A DNA stretch of 64,000 bases from Hermodice carunculata (GCA_964020975.1 OZ026622.1:89757462-89821461), one strand, 5' to 3'. Positions 10,506 through 23,680 are shown, counted from the first letter of the stretch. Made by a program: numbers and translations. The notes: generated from the sequence alone by a model not told the origin.

Positions 10506-12680
10506 AGGCAATGGTGGTTTTAAACCGGTCATCTCAACCTTTGAAATATTCTTTATAACTACAGACCATAGTGCTTGCGAAATGTATAGGCCTAGCCACT
10601 CAAAATCCAAATTGTATTACTTCTGCAAAAGAAAAAAAGAGAGAGAGAGAGAAAGAGACCTGGTAGGCTAATCAATTTTTAGTTCTGCTGACATGTCAGT
10701 CAGATGAGTGTACAGGAAAAGAAGAAAGTAGGCCCACATCGTTTAAGTGATATTTATGAATCTAGAACATTATAAACACACTCTACCTCCATTATAACTA
10801 TGAGTCGGAGAAAACATAAAATATATAATGGGTATTTTCCTGAGTTGGCATTACCTGGAAATGTAAAAACAACGAGAAACATTTACCAGCTGTAGGCCCC
10901 AGCATACGGGTTTTGTTACAGATAGTGAAGTCGCCCTGAGGCAGCGAATTAAGAGTCAGCAATAGGCTGAGTGCCAGGCGCCCCACTGCGTCAAAGACAA
11001 AGCTTAGTAGAGGAGCTTGCCCCAGTAGTGGATACAGGTCCGAAAGTACTGTCGGATTTTTATATAAGTGGTAAGAAAACGCGTGCAAATGTTCGAGACA
11101 TATGAAACAATAAAATTTATGAAAAAATCATTTTGTTTTTGTGAAACTGGGACGTTTCGAATATACCAATCATAGAATGGGTGTTAAGTCCACATTTGAA
11201 CAGTTTGATGTAACCATATATTAACAATTTCATATTAGATGGTATAATGTAGTATAGATATTTATAATAGTCATGTTTATCGACTCGTTAGTCGTTGCAG
11301 TGACAGGACCACTATGTCACTGTCAAAGTAGAATGACCTACATCACCACAAACGGAGATAAATATGTTTTGGAAATGATGTGCTGTCTTTTCATTTGTTG
11401 AAGTTTGTTTCTATTGGTGTTTAGGTTTATACACCATTGTACCTTGTTCATATGGCCAAGATTGAAATTTTAAACTGAAATCTAACCAGAATTAAATTGC
11501 GCTGCATAATTTTACCTTACCTCAAATGCAGCACGGGTCTGTTTTGTTTGTTTGTTTGTTTTTTGTGTGTTATTTTGTTGTTGTTGTTGTTGTTTTTTTG
11601 TTTGTTTTTTTGTGTTTTTTTTTTTGTTTTGTTTTTTGTTTTTGTTTTCAACATGGTCCAAACTCCTGATATTGATGAATTCTGCTTTGGCGTCTGCTGG
11701 AACTCTCATCTGGCGTTTACCTGCCATTTCTCATCAGCCTTCCATAAAAGCTTGAGGTTAACGCATAGTTTTTAGTTTCTTATATTCAGCTTTCTTATCA
11801 CTGTATTGTTTCATAATTTAATCTAAGTATCTCTGCATGCAATCTTTCATCATTAGAATAAGTTTACGTATATCTTGAATGTTTACAAGGCGGAAGTGAA
11901 CATATTTCTTTATTCTCATATAACGAAGCCCGGAGATAGCGTCTCAAAGCATGAAGTTACTTTCGGCTCTTTGCCTTGGCTTGTCATTACAATCACTACT
12001 GATACGTGTAAAGCAAGAGACTGTGCTAGTTATTGTTTCTTCGAACCCAAAAGTGCCAATTTATAATGATTTCAAATCTCTTGTCCGAAATGTTTCTGAT
12101 AGGAAGTGGTTGGGGCCTACAGCATTAGATTTTATACACAAAGTGGACTGAAAAGTAAAAGTTTTAATTAACTCCTGTAAACAGCTATATTTGCCCATAT
12201 ATTTTGATAAGCTAAGACTTTGACGCCTGTTGACGTATAATTAAAACAAAAGCAGAAATAACACCAAAAATTAAAAAAGAAGCAAAACTAAACAAAACAA
12301 AAAGTACAAACAAACAAACAAAAACAGGACACACACACATGCACGACCGTTGAACACTAAAAGGTGTCAAACATGTAAACTTACCATTATCTCGTCCATT
12401 GTAATCAGAGATAGGCCATCCTTTGATGGACCATACACCAAGCAACAACATGCAAATGATGATGATTACAACGATGGTGATGATGACCAAACAACGGTTA
12501 GGTGTATAGATGAATACGAAGATGATTATTTGTATTATCTAATGTCCTGGCAGTTCAAATTTTACATTAATGGTGTATTGTGTCACCTGATGATAAGAAT
12601 TTATTAATTAACAATTGAGTAAAAATAAAAACGAAAGATACCAGCTCCTGGATATGAAGAGGCTAAAGGAAAAAAGACGT
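10506..12680. other. Noncoding stretch with low-complexity tracts
   Basis: A (GA)n tract lies near 10630-10655, a T/TTG/TTTG-rich tract at 11540-11650, and an A/AAAC-rich tract at 12240-12330. Long open frames here are by-products of these tracts. No gene recognised. Confidence 0.5.
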
Positions 12681-12682
12681 TG

Positions 12683-12736
12683 CATCCGGCATGGTGACTT
12701 AGTCAGAGCCATCCGGCATGGTGACTTAGTCAGAGC
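12683..12736. repeat. 27-bp perfect tandem duplication
   Basis: The 27-base unit beginning CATCCGGCATGGTGACTTAG occurs twice head to tail with no difference seen, so it is a recent duplication. Confidence 0.95.
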
Positions 12737-12826
12737 CATAAGCCTATGTACGATTATTCGTCGATAAACAGAATCACTGAGGAGGACAAACTGATCATTA
12801 GTCCTTAAATCGCTGATTTAAGACTG

Positions 12827-12895
12827 AGTCAACAGCTTTCCTATGGGCACTTTGCACGCAATGTGCGCAAAGTGCGCACAGAAAAGCTTTCGACT
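12827..12895. repeat. Hairpin palindrome (variable-core MITE family, copy 1)
   Basis: 34-base arms around a single central base. The outer part of the arm is AGTCAACAGCTTTCC and its near-complement; the inner core carries GGGCACTTTGCACGCA against TGTGCGCAAAGTGCGC. The outer arms match the palindromes at 22889-22955 and 47828-47892; the core does not. An AGGGTTAA end-like word follows at about 13028. Confidence 0.75.
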
Positions 12896-13039
12896 ACGAC
12901 TCCGTTTTGCTGAAGACTCGGCTTGCCGGTATTTGAATTAAAGGTATCTTCATGGCGAATTTGAATCTCATAACTATTTTATTTTCAACAGTAATGAGAA
13001 AACGACTATAGCAGTAATCAGCACTTTAAGGGTTAATGT

Positions 13040-14870
13040 AAATAAGTTTCCTGGCTCCTCATTGCTTTTGTTGCTGTCACCTCAAATGGTTGAGACACCG
13101 AAGATGGCAGCTGATGACAGTGTCAACATGATCATGACACCCGGGTGTTATTGAGTTGAAGGCAAAAGAATCTGGATAAATATAATTTGTGGCTGGCTGT
13201 TACTTGAGCACCTTCAGGGAAGTTGTTGACCTGGACTGACTCTGGTACTTCAAATATGCCTTTTCCTCCATTGATTTAAATTTGAATTACTAATTTAAGC
13301 TTTAAAAATCGTTATCTTGACTTTTATCTTGTGAATACAAGGTTTACAGTTAAACGTTTATACCTCTTTCTCGTAAATAAAACTTTTTTTTTCTATTCTT
13401 TATTTTTTGTGGTCGGTTGCGACGGACCATATTTGGATCCATAACCTGCACAGGAAGTAGCCATGTACATATCGTCTCTAGTGCGCATGCCATCATTTCA
13501 GTCTGCCCACCAATCCAGCCATTCAGGAAGCGTTTCCTTTAGATGAAAATGCAGCAAGCATAACGTTACCGAGGTTTTACCAGTTGCCACCATCAAATCT
13601 GCATGCTGAAACACCCAGCCATTCCGGAAAAAACGTCATTTACTTTTTTTATTGAAAATTCGTGGACCCGTTGTGTTTATCGACACCGAAGCTGCATTTT
13701 TAAGTTCGGTTATTATACACTTTTTCCCTAGATGACACCCCCCTTATCTTTCAACTTTTGGTTGCAATTGTATACGTTGCATGCACCCTGTTTGTGCGGA
13801 CCTACATCATTCAATTAAAGCCATGGCAAAAAGTAACTGTAACCTGTTGTTGGTGAAAAGGATTGCTTGCAAAATGCTTTTTCCAGTGCAACGAGCCTGT
13901 ATTATTATATTTGTGTACTATACGTCTCCCTTTATGTCTGCATGCATGAGATTAAAATTTAAACAAGGTGGATTCACGACAAAGCATTGACTAAAACAAC
14001 ATCCCAGCTGTCTCTTCAGTCACAGAATAAAGGTAGATACCCCGTTCCACTTTCGCCCGGCCTGAAATCACCATAGACTGACTCTCGCAGCATAATAAAT
14101 GAGCTCGGCTAAAGTGTTAAGAAAGCCGTCTGGTCATTTCTATGCAATTTCAAAGCACACTTGAAATATTTTTCAGATTTAGTTGGACAAAGATCTTATG
14201 TAACCGATTGTAAATAATAAGATGTATGGAAAGAAATTTCTTCCAAGCGTGGACGAATACTTTAAGAGATAAAAGCTTGTCATCAGCAGCTGGTCACTCT
14301 TCCTTTTCGGTTCGTATGATACGTCCATGCTATACATGAATGTTAGTCTTGTGTCAGTAGCACCTTTTGACAGCAAAACGGTGTGTACATGGTCTTGACA
14401 GAAAACCATACCATGCGAGAATGCAAGACTAGCGGCAGGATTCAGTGTGTCAAAAGTGAAACGTTTCGCTAAACATAACGAATTTTCCTGTTACCTAATT
14501 TGCTCTACATCACTTCATTCTCATATTCTACCTTTAGTTTCATTTTGTTTATTAACATTATGGGAATATCGTCAGGAAATAGCCAGTAAGGACTATTTCA
14601 GCTTAAACCAGGGGCATGCTACAAGATATATTCCTGCGTAACCCGACTATTTATATAAGCTTTATCTAGCTTCAATACGATATAGTGTAAATTAATCTTG
14701 CTTCGACGCGGTACAAAATATTTTTTTTCCTGCGCACCGTACGAAAATACCCATTACCCCTCTCACCTTTCAAATATCTGACGTGATTTTATTTCACATT
14801 TTTTCCAAATTGTAGTGTACTTATATTTTTCATACTACTTTACACACTACCTGCACCATCATCCTCACAG
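13040..14870. other. Noncoding stretch
   Basis: No gene or transposon piece recognised. AT-rich, with scattered short open frames of low-complexity composition. Confidence 0.4.
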
Positions 14871-15095
14871 GGGCTTTTCCATAGCTTATTTGTGGCCGAA
14901 TGTGGCCAGGTTCTAGACCCAATTGATATAAGTTCAATTATGAAAAATTTGCAAATTGATCAGCTTAATTCAGTAATTTTTGTTCGTAAATGGCTCAAGT
15001 TGCTTCCCAAAAAGGAATTTAAAGAAAACCTTGTTTCCATATACTTAGTTAAACCAGTGCTGCGTTTAAATGCTTTCGTCTCCAAAAGGACAAAG
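14871..15095 (+). CDS. Weak candidate internal exon
   Basis: A 75-codon stretch is open from an acceptor-like ATCCTCACAG to a weak donor (AAAG|GTATAG). It reads GLFHSLFVAECGQVL...LNSVIFVRKWLKLLPKKEF...LVKPVLRLNAFVSKRTK. The length is an exact multiple of three. No domain recognised and no partner exon found, so it may be chance. Confidence 0.15.
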
Positions 15096-15639
15096 GTATA
15101 GACTGAAGTAAACTTTATATCTGTAAATCATCTTACTTTATCTAATCTTTCTTGCCAGCGTTATCTCTCTGGAAATGGATTGTCTTTTGTTGATTTATAC
15201 CAGATTACATGGATGACAAAGTAAGGCTTTATAATCATTTTTTTATTATTGGTCTATTTTTCCGGTAATCATGTCTGGGTGTGATACCAGACATTTTGTA
15301 TTCCGTACAGTTTTTCTTTCTTTCCATGTTTTCATCCTTCTTTCCATCCATCTATCCATCCTACTTTCCTTTTTTCCGCTTACCGGAGTTTTTCTCTGAC
15401 ACCGTAAGAACAACATCTGCGGACTTTTGTGGAAAAACTGGATCTGTGATGAACGTGTGCTCCCTATCTTGAAGAATCAGAATCAATGTTTTCCAAATTA
15501 GGGGCAATAAATTTTCCAAGGCTTCCTAGATTCCAAATAAAAGCAGAGAGAAACAAAATTAGAACTTTCACATGTAGGTCCGTGACACCTGTCAATCTAA
15601 TGGAAAGTAAGGAAATGTTGTATAATTTTAAATTATGCT

Positions 15640-16150
15640 AAGTAGGGGCATTGGAAAATTTAAATCTGAAATACCTTTAACACTATTGTACAAAGTGATG
15701 TGGTTCAAAATTCAATGTAAAATTTCCAGAAATAACCACATCCTATGCACCATGAACCAAAATTGTAGCATTTTGATTTATGCCAATTAGGCAAATACAT
15801 TCTATTTAAACTTTGAATATAACCATGCCCCAGAATAGAAGCATTGCAATGTATGCAAATATAGCGAATATAAATGTTGAATATCTTATAGATAGAGATG
15901 CCATTCCAATTCCAATTTATGGGTTTATGACATAGCAGCATTCTAAGAACCATGAACCAAAATCGCAGAATTTTAATTTTGTGAAGGTAAGGAAATATAC
16001 AAAATTCAAGTTTCGAATATTTTAACAACTATTAGAGATAGAGATGTTATTCCAACTTTCAATGTATGGCTTTATTTGGTATAACTGCATCCAATGAACC
16101 ATAAACCAATCTTTAAGCATTTTCATTTAAGCAAATTAGGCAAATCCACA
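15640..16150. repeat. Imperfect tandem repeat, three units of about 150-200 bp
   Basis: Units near 15732, 15932 and 16080 share 'CC..CCATGAACCAAAAT', 'GCATTTT.ATTTA' and 'AATTAGGCAAA' words, separated by 'TAGAGATAGAGATG..ATTCCAA' spacers. Confidence 0.7.
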
Positions 16151-16389
16151 TTAAACATTATACATGCCAGAATATTCCCCAACTATTCCCAAAATGAGAA
16201 AACTGAGCTAATTCACTTGATTAGATACTTTAGTTGCACACAGAGAGATTTGCGTGGAAGTCTATTTGTTCTGTTTTATTATTCTTTTTATTTAGTGTGC
16301 AATAGTTCTAATCTGCCTTCAAATTTTGACGCTGATATCAAATCATAATGTACAAGTGATACCCTCTGGTAACATGTACGACCATTTGT

Positions 16390-16720
16390 TTTTTATAAGA
16401 AAACTTAATCATGAATTACGACTTTTTCACTCGTAATTTTGACTTTGTGTGGTAATTGTGCGTTTTGAAAATATTGATTGTGACTTTATTTTGTAAAATA
16501 TTAACTTTAAGAATAGTAATTTTATCTTGATTTCTCTTACATACAAATCTTTTCCTGTCGTAACGTAATTATGAGTTTTGAAAGTCGCATTTTTTCCTCA
16601 CAAATACAAGTTCATTTCATCTCTCCTCATCATTACTACCTTTAATTTTTGGAATTTGACTGTTCTGCTTGTAATTGCACGTTCTTAAGCTAGTAAGCTT
16701 GTAATTTCGACCTTCCCGAC
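16390..16720. repeat. Degenerate short-period array of TAATT.CGACTTT words
   Basis: Repeated words such as GAATTACGACTTTTTCAC, GTAATTTTGACTTTGTG, GTAATTGTGCGTTTTGA, GTAATTTTATCTTGA and TTGTAATTTCGACC recur every 25-40 bases. No coding potential. Confidence 0.6.
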
Positions 16721-16743
16721 TGCCTGTGTAACTTTACAACAGT

Positions 16744-17142
16744 GATGTGAGTATTTTAGCCGAGACATTCCTGCACAAGTCATGTCTGTATTATAACGCA
16801 AGATCACTCTGCGCTACATCTTTAATGTTGCACAGGATTTTATTCCTCTGTATGCAGAATTTAAAGCCTAGACAATTAGTTTTGTATTTCAATCATCTGA
16901 AAGTTTTCGTATGTAAGGAATCTGAAAAGGAAACGCTAAGGCCACAAGACAACAGGCATATATTCAATGCTTCTCTGTCCTCTGATTTTGACACGACTAA
17001 TGTTAAAATAAGAAGACAGCTAGAGGGAATACTTTCGTTTAATTTGGTACTCTACAGGCCACCAGCAAATGGAAAGACGTTTTTCCTCCACAGAAAAAAG
17101 CATTCAGAAACAGACCCCACATTGGTATTGGAAGATGAATAA
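16744..17142 (+). CDS. Unidentified open frame
   Basis: An uninterrupted frame with a GTG, not ATG, at its 5' end; the first ATG lies near 16825. The tail FNLVLYRPPANGKTFFLHRK then KHSETDPTLVLEDE and a stop looks protein-like. No motif recognised and no splice partners are evident. The sequence just downstream (17178-17232) is a repeat shared with 31498-31556, which favours a repeat-derived frame over a host gene. Confidence 0.2.
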   Translation, partial: DVSILAETFLHKSCLYYNARSLCATSLMLHRILFLCMQNLKPRQLVLYFNHLKVFVCKESEKETLRPQDNRHIFNASLSSDFDTTNVKIRRQLEGILSFNLVLYRPPANGKTFFLHRKKHSETDPTLVLEDE

Positions 17143-17177
17143 TGTTGATGCTTTGGCAACTCTGGAATCTCTTTGCT

Positions 17178-17232
17178 GTCACTGTTGGGCTTGGAATTTA
17201 TGAATATGGATAATGTTTTTCTATACTATTTA
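17178..17232. repeat. Short dispersed repeat, copy 1 (mate at 31498-31556)
   Basis: About 55 bases match 31498-31556 with a few differences: 'TGCTGTCA.TGTTGGG.TTGG' and 'ATGAATATGGAT.ATG..TTTCT'. The mate is in intron 3 of the protease gene. Confidence 0.75.
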
Positions 17233-17828
17233 TATAACATCTCAAATCCACTTGATTTATTCTGATGACCAAAGAGCCATGTAGATAAATAAATCGATGT
17301 GTTCATGTTTCCTATTCCAAAAGCGCTGGAAGAAAGGAAAAAAATTGATGGACAATAACAGGTTACAATTGTCAAAATGACAACAAGCGGCTAATGTTTT
17401 ACTCAAAGTGAATTCAAAGAAGATGATTTTAACCTGCATGCTTATTGTCATTCAGAATCACAGGATTGTAAACATTATAAAGGCAAAGAAGCCCATAGTC
17501 TTTCACAATCCATCACCAGCTTGTTTTCCTGTCTGCTGGGAAGATACACCCATTTGACGTGAGAACCCCCAGTACTGGACTGCCTACCGGTAAATACTAT
17601 ACAAACCATAGAAGAGTACACATGGTTCTGTGTGAATAATCATGCGTGCCTTCAAAGTTATAACAAAATTTAGTTTTTTCTCGTTTCAGTTAAAAACATG
17701 TTCTTGGTATGACTTCTTCGATGAACTCCGGGTAGAATGGATAGGTTACGCAAGGTATGGGCCAAATAGAAATGTATGTGAAATGGATGCGAATTGCGAC
17801 GTACGGTCTTCCTTTGCTTTTTCCTGGT

Positions 17829-18013
17829 TTGGATGAGAGTCTGGTTCAGTGCTATTTCGAGGGTGCCTGTAAATATTCTATCACAAAACAATCAATATGC
17901 CTAGCTTTCCTAAAATGTATATTTTGTGATAGTTCTTATGCATATTGTTTGGTTTGTGATACAATATTTACAAGCACCTTCAGAATAGCACTGAACCAGA
18001 CACTCATCCTTGT
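17829..18013. repeat. Foldback inverted repeat, ~73-bp arms
   Basis: The left arm opens GATGAGAGTCTGGTTCAGTG and runs to CAATATGC. The right arm is its reverse complement with few mismatches, closing CACTGAACCAGACACTCATC. A ~40-base spacer separates them. No transposase; the structure is that of a foldback or MITE-like element. Confidence 0.88.
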
Positions 18014-19129
18014 GTAACATCTCCAGATATGCATTGCAAATATGTTGATTGGAAGCATTAAAATTTAACCCTCGAAGTAAATTTACATAAAGCACACGCC
18101 TCACTAGAATCAGAATCGTATGTAGGCCTATGTGTCGAAGGCCGCCACATTTCATGTGTACGGACTTGCCGACTTTTTACGGGAGTATATCAAAGTACAC
18201 AGAGGCGAAAAGACTTGATTTTGAAAGGGGGAGGGGCATTCAAAAATATGACTATGAAGAGGATATGACAATCACATTACTGTTGCGGGCTTTTTTTGGT
18301 AAATGACTGCAAAAGTGACTTTGCACATTGTATTTTGCTGGTCAATCAGTCATATAAAATGGGTTTGTGAGCGATCTGTTGCGTTGCCGGCATACCCCCG
18401 TCATGCAGTTTCGGTATTTGTGTCTCGATTAGTTTCTTGCAGACTTTCAAGTATAAAATAATTATACTTCAGGGGTTACTTGTCTCCAGAAGAATAAAAT
18501 TATATATTATTATATGAATGTCCAAACTCCAGGAAAGTATATGAATCTGTATGGTCCTCATTACCACGAGGAAGGCCCTCATGTATGGAGGACCCCGTGA
18601 AATATGCTTGGCGTATAGGCCTTATAGTCCTGACAACATAACACCGCCGCACACAAGCCAAGGCCACAAATTATACAGTCCCTCACAATGCCTAGTCTGT
18701 TTTTTACTTTTGAGGGATTAGGATACTTTCTTGTCTGCCTAAGAGACTCACTTTCCGTTATTGCCAAAGTGCGTCTCGTTGCGTGTCACATTATCACAAT
18801 TCTGAAGGGTTGTCTTAGCAAGCAAGAAACTTTCACAAATGCAAAGAACGCCTTACCTCTGAAAGTGGTCTTGCTGTATCATATCAGTCTCTGTAGAAGT
18901 TAGTGTCTGACCGAAGTAGAGTAGGCCTAGGTTATCAAGAGGAAACCAATAGAGTAGGTCTAGGTTATCCAAATAGAAACACTACACCGTTTTATCACCA
19001 ATAAAACGTTGTACTGGCTTCTTCTTGAACTATAGCCTGGGCGTGTTGTTTGTTCATTAGTAACGGGATTCTTGTCTAATGAGGACCTCTACCCCATGTT
19101 GCATTTCATGTGCTACACAAAACATGCAT

Positions 19130-19130
<1 letters not shown>
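18014..19130. other. Noncoding stretch
   Basis: No gene recognised. Contains several TAGGCCTA words, which recur throughout the window, and a local repeat 'GAGTAGG.CTAGGTTATC' near 18918-18968. Confidence 0.4.

Positions 19131-19134
<4 letters not shown>

Positions 19135-19199
<65 letters not shown>
19135..19199. repeat. (CT)n(CA)n compound microsatellite
   Basis: About 34 bases of CT followed directly by about 31 bases of CA. Confidence 0.98.
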
Positions 19200-19200
<1 letters not shown>

Positions 19201-19314
19201 CTTGCGTCATAAATTGTCGAAAACAAAGAAACAAAGCAAGACATAGCGCCGTCAGTAATCCTGGCAGTAACTTATCGAACCAACAGCTACAGCAAGATGA
19301 TAACTAGTTTTTAT

Positions 19315-19425
<111 letters not shown>

Positions 19426-20340
19426 CAATGTTGAACTCATTTACCTTTCTGCTCAAGCAGACCCAACTATGTACCCAAAAAATATTCATATTGTAGCCAT
19501 GAACAAAACACAAAGAAAGGAACTTCAGTTGTATATACACATATATTGTTCAGACACTAACAAAATAAATTCAAAGTTTTATGTTCAAGCAGCACAGCTA
19601 CCAGGTAGGATTGTCCGCCTTTACCCCTGTTTTGGGTGGGCTGCAACTCAAAACCAAAGTGCAGTATCAGAAAAGGAAAATATGTCTAGAACTTAGGCTG
19701 ATTAATTTATTTTGAAAGATTTTCCACATATATCTTGTCAAACCGAATTTAGAATTTTTGATCTTATGTCTACCAGCGTAGACACGTCTGCCAAAATAAA
19801 GACGTATTTAATTTAGGGATTTACCGTGAAAGCACAAAACAATGACCTGACAATCACATATTTATTTACAACACCAAACACATAATTTATGATCCCATAA
19901 CGCTAAAACATACTCATTACTTTGACCGTTTATAGACTTACAATTGAGCTTCCCTGCAGCTCGGAATACATACTACTTAAATGTAGCCTTTGATAGACTA
20001 CATTCAGCATAGACCACTCCTAGCTACCAACTTAGAGAATAAATTTTACATTTACCAACATCTTTGCTAATGTGTCATTGATGAGAGCCACTCGTGTAAA
20101 ACTGACAAAGATTTTATTTCTGACCTTCTGTTTGTTACAGACAAGTTAATATGCTCCAAATGCTATTACGTATCAGCGTGTTTAGCGCAAAAGGTTATGG
20201 AACAAGAGTCATATCCGAGACGCGGAAAGCATAAATATATCAGGTTGGTTATCGGCGAGGCTAAAGTTTTGATAATTTTAGATGAAAACTGTGTGCCAGG
20301 TGCGTAATTGGTGGAGAAAATACATGATATTGAGCCTTAG

Positions 20341-21170
20341 AATGCCCATTTACTTACACAGTGATCAATAAGAAAGGTGAATTAACCGATTAGTACCCGA
20401 ATTGCAAAAATCGCTAAAAATCAGGAATCAACAGCAGTACCGCCTAGTAAACAATCTTGTTTAATCTTTCCACAAGGTATATATCCACCAAGTTTCAGCT
20501 TAATCTGAGTGACAGTTCTGGAGAAAAAGTCGATAATTGTGAAAACACACAGGAATTCATAAAAAATGGATAAAATTGCAGTGCCACCTGGTGAACAAAT
20601 TTACAACTAGGACTGTTCCTATCTAATATCAAAGCAATTGGTTAGCAGTTTCAGAGAAGTTTTTTTAAAGATTTGCCAAATAAAAGAACAAAAAAATCAT
20701 AAAAATCCAACATCACTGGAGCATGACCGTTGCAACAAACTTGGTATAGGCCCACCCAAGGTATATTGCCATCAAGTTTGAAGTGAATCTGGATGACGTT
20801 TTACAGAAAAAAGTCGAAAATGTGAATTACGTTCAAATGCCCATGACTTGCACATTAATCAACAGGAAAGGCCCATTAACGATAAGTACCCAAATTGAAA
20901 AAAAGGTTAAAAATCAGTACAGCACTGCCACCTTGTGAACTACTTTGTTTGATCTCTCCACAAAGAACATATCCACCAAGTTTTAGCTTAATCTGAGTGA
21001 CAGTTTTGGAAAAGGAAACACACATTAAAAAGTCATAAAAAATTAGAAAAAATGGCAGCGTCAGCTGATGAACAAATTAGGAACTACGAGTCCCTATGAG
21101 TGTTCTTGTATGATATCAAAGTAATTGGGTGAGCCGTTTCGGAGAACAAGATTTTTAAGAATTGCCACCA
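20341..21170. repeat. Diverged tandem repeat, ~495-bp period with a recurring internal motif
   Basis: Copies start near 20341 and 20836 ('AATGCCCAT..ACTT', 'AATCAA.A.GAAAGG', 'TAAGTACCC.AATTG'). Inside, the motif 'CCA.CAAGTTT.AG.TTAATC' with 'TGA.TGAC.GTTTT' occurs near 20476, 20757 and 20955. Related 'CCAGAT.CACTTCAAACT' sequences occur near 27905, 41825 and 59455. Confidence 0.75.
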
Positions 21171-22064
21171 AAAAAAAAAAAAAACTGAAAAAGAAAACAA
21201 GTCAAAAAAAACTTTTCTCATTTTCCTTTCGTTTTTGTTTGTGGGCAACCTGTAGAAACTTAGGCCTTGTGTCTTTTTTGCTGAGCTCAGCAATTGACTT
21301 CAGGCATTGTGATCGTGCACTAATAACCAAGTTGAGAGTTTGCCTACATAGGCGATTAGTGTTGGCTGTGTACATGAATTTGTTTGCTACACTCGCCAGA
21401 TGCCCCCCCCCCCTGCCGCCTGTACCCATATGCCTATGTGATACACATGCCCATACGTCATAAGGCGATATGACTATCACTTTCCCCTCCTCTAAACACT
21501 TTTAACTTAGTGACCCGACCTCACTTAACCAATCTGATACAGGTGTTCACATCACCCACTTATGCAATATATGTGCAAGCGCATTTACTCTTTTAACTCT
21601 TTAACTTCCTCTTTAAGCTGAAGGTCATGGTTAGTCACGATAATAAATGGTATATCCAAATCTTACGACTTATACTAAGGTTTTGCAAGTCCTAAGCATT
21701 GATGGCTTTCAGAGTTGTAAAATATAATAGATAAATCACAATGGCTAACAATTGATGAAAGGATTATTTACAGAAAGGCAATATCCATTTCGAAGATAAC
21801 GAATAATAGTGCATCACCCTATGTGAGGGATTTGGTCATGTATGTGAAATACATGACATACTCACTGCCACACAGTGTAAAAAAAAACTCTCATTCCGAC
21901 GACAGATTCAAGCAGAACAGTTATCACCATATTATTTTAACAAAACTGATAAATAATGAAACGAGCCACCTGATTCACTATAATTATGCCAATTGTTCTT
22001 TTAAAAATGTGTATCAAGCATAATTGCACTTGGATTTGTAACCATACATGTTCACATACATTAC

Positions 22065-22175
<111 letters not shown>

Positions 22176-22749
22176 GAAAAAACGTTGGAAAAGCAATCAG
22201 CATGCAAATTTACATACTTTATAAATTTTTTATGCTTTGATATCCGTTCACTCCATTTCTTTCCAGTCGTTGCATGTTGATTTGTTTTCAAATTTCTTTC
22301 TGGTATGATCTCAAGTCGCACAAGACAATAAATGGCCAAAGCCTGTCGATGCCAATAATACTGATATAGCCCTCTGACCCAAAATGATCAGAAATAAGTC
22401 AACAACTCCTCTCCGGCAAGCAATCATTCAAGTAAAGCAAGCTGTGAAACTGCAATCCATTTTATTCAAGGATCGCCATATGTAAACGATGTACCTCTTA
22501 AGGTCTTGGTAAATGCACCTTCGGGTCAGGTGGCTAACCCGCTTTTAAACCCCCTTTGAAGCTGACACTGTAACGTGAGAAACCACAACTGACAAGCATG
22601 CAGGTGTGGCTGTCTTTTCTGGCAGCATAGTTTTTCACCAGCTGGACACTTGTCATGACAGAATGGTAGCTGTTGCATTATATGATAATGCTGGTAATGC
22701 CACCCAAATACTTGTGTGTGCTTAAACGCCCATCTTTCAAAATGTTAAC

Positions 22750-22985
22750 CCTGTCCCCCTCAAACCGGCCAGAACCGGCTGGTGGTCAAATGTCGTCTGC
22801 TTCAGTGTTTTCAACTAATTTCAACAGTTATGTAAAAACAATTTGACTGAGCAAAGTACATGAGACTTATCAAGATCACATGCCCCAGGTCAACAGCTTT
22901 CCTTGGCAGGGGTTGGGCACTTAGTGCCCAACCCATGCCAAGGAAAGCTGTTGACTCAGTCTTAATTCAAGGGAGAAAGGGTTAA
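22750..22985. mobile_element. Hairpin MITE, variable-core family, copy 2
   Basis: A ~235-bp element bounded by GTTAACCCTGTCCCCC and its inverted counterpart GGGAGAAAGGGTTAATG. Near the right end lies a palindrome with 32-base arms (22889-22920 and 22924-22955) and a 3-base loop TTA. The arms differ at one position by eye. The outer arm GTCAACAGCTTTCCTTGGC is shared in part with 12.8 and 47.8 kb; the inner core GGGGTTGGGCAC is not. 'AAATGTCGTCTGCT' and 'ACTAATTT' words left of the palindrome also occur in the 47.7-kb copy. No coding capacity. Confidence 0.8.
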
Positions 22986-22987
22986 TG

Positions 22988-23680
22988 ACAAACAAATTGA
23001 TCAATTTATTGAAACCGTGGATGCACTTCAAGCTACAGTGGACAACTATGCTATGCCTGCTCAGCCGGAAATTATGGACGATTTTAATACACAACTTCCT
23101 AGAAAGCTTTCCCTCAATAAACACTGGTATAAGCAAAAAGCTTCACTCCATCCAGTATCATACTGTATGACTTTATGAATGCTAATAACTTTATAGCTAT
23201 GAACTTACAACAAAACCAAACAGTTTATTGTATACTTATTTTTCATATACTCTCAATCATTACACCTGGATTGACCATGTTTTTGTTCACGATTTTTATA
23301 TAGACTCATTAAAATGGTGTGCCATTTTACCTTTGGCTGATGGACACAGGAGTAATCATCTTCATGTTCAACTTGAGATGAAAATTATTGTCCAGAACTA
23401 CTATGATAAATTCACGAGTCGCCGTAAACCTAAAGTACCTAGCACACGTCTCTATGGTACATTAAACTGGAGTAATCAGGGTTGGAACGAGAGCTACAGA
23501 TCAAATCTCGCTGATTTGTTATGTAATGTTGATACACTCAACCTGAGAATAGTATCACCAAGCTAGATAAAATTGATACTTATATGGAAAAAAATTGTGA
23601 TGGCTTACATGTCTGTTTAAGCGACCATTTGACGGAATCAATTTTTGTCAAGACGCAGAAACGTAATGCATCTTGATTTT
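22988..23680 (+). mobile_element. LINE fragment (ORF1-like piece, endonuclease end, linker)
   Basis: Starts with KQIDQFIETVDALQATVDNY, coiled-coil-like. TWIDHVFVHDFYIDSLKWC, LPLADGHRSNHLHVQLEM and PSTRLYGTLNWSNQGWNESY follow from 23270 and match the last endonuclease motifs ('WIDHVLV...SDHLP') and the linker to the RT. The sequence then shifts frame to KLDKIDTYMEKNCDGLHVCL. No RT motif follows. It directly abuts the MITE end at 22985. Confidence 0.65.

Noticed and set aside
11497-11775. Phe/Val/Cys-rich open frame
   Set aside because: It is a T/TTG low-complexity tract; the - strand Lys/Gln frame is the same tract reversed.
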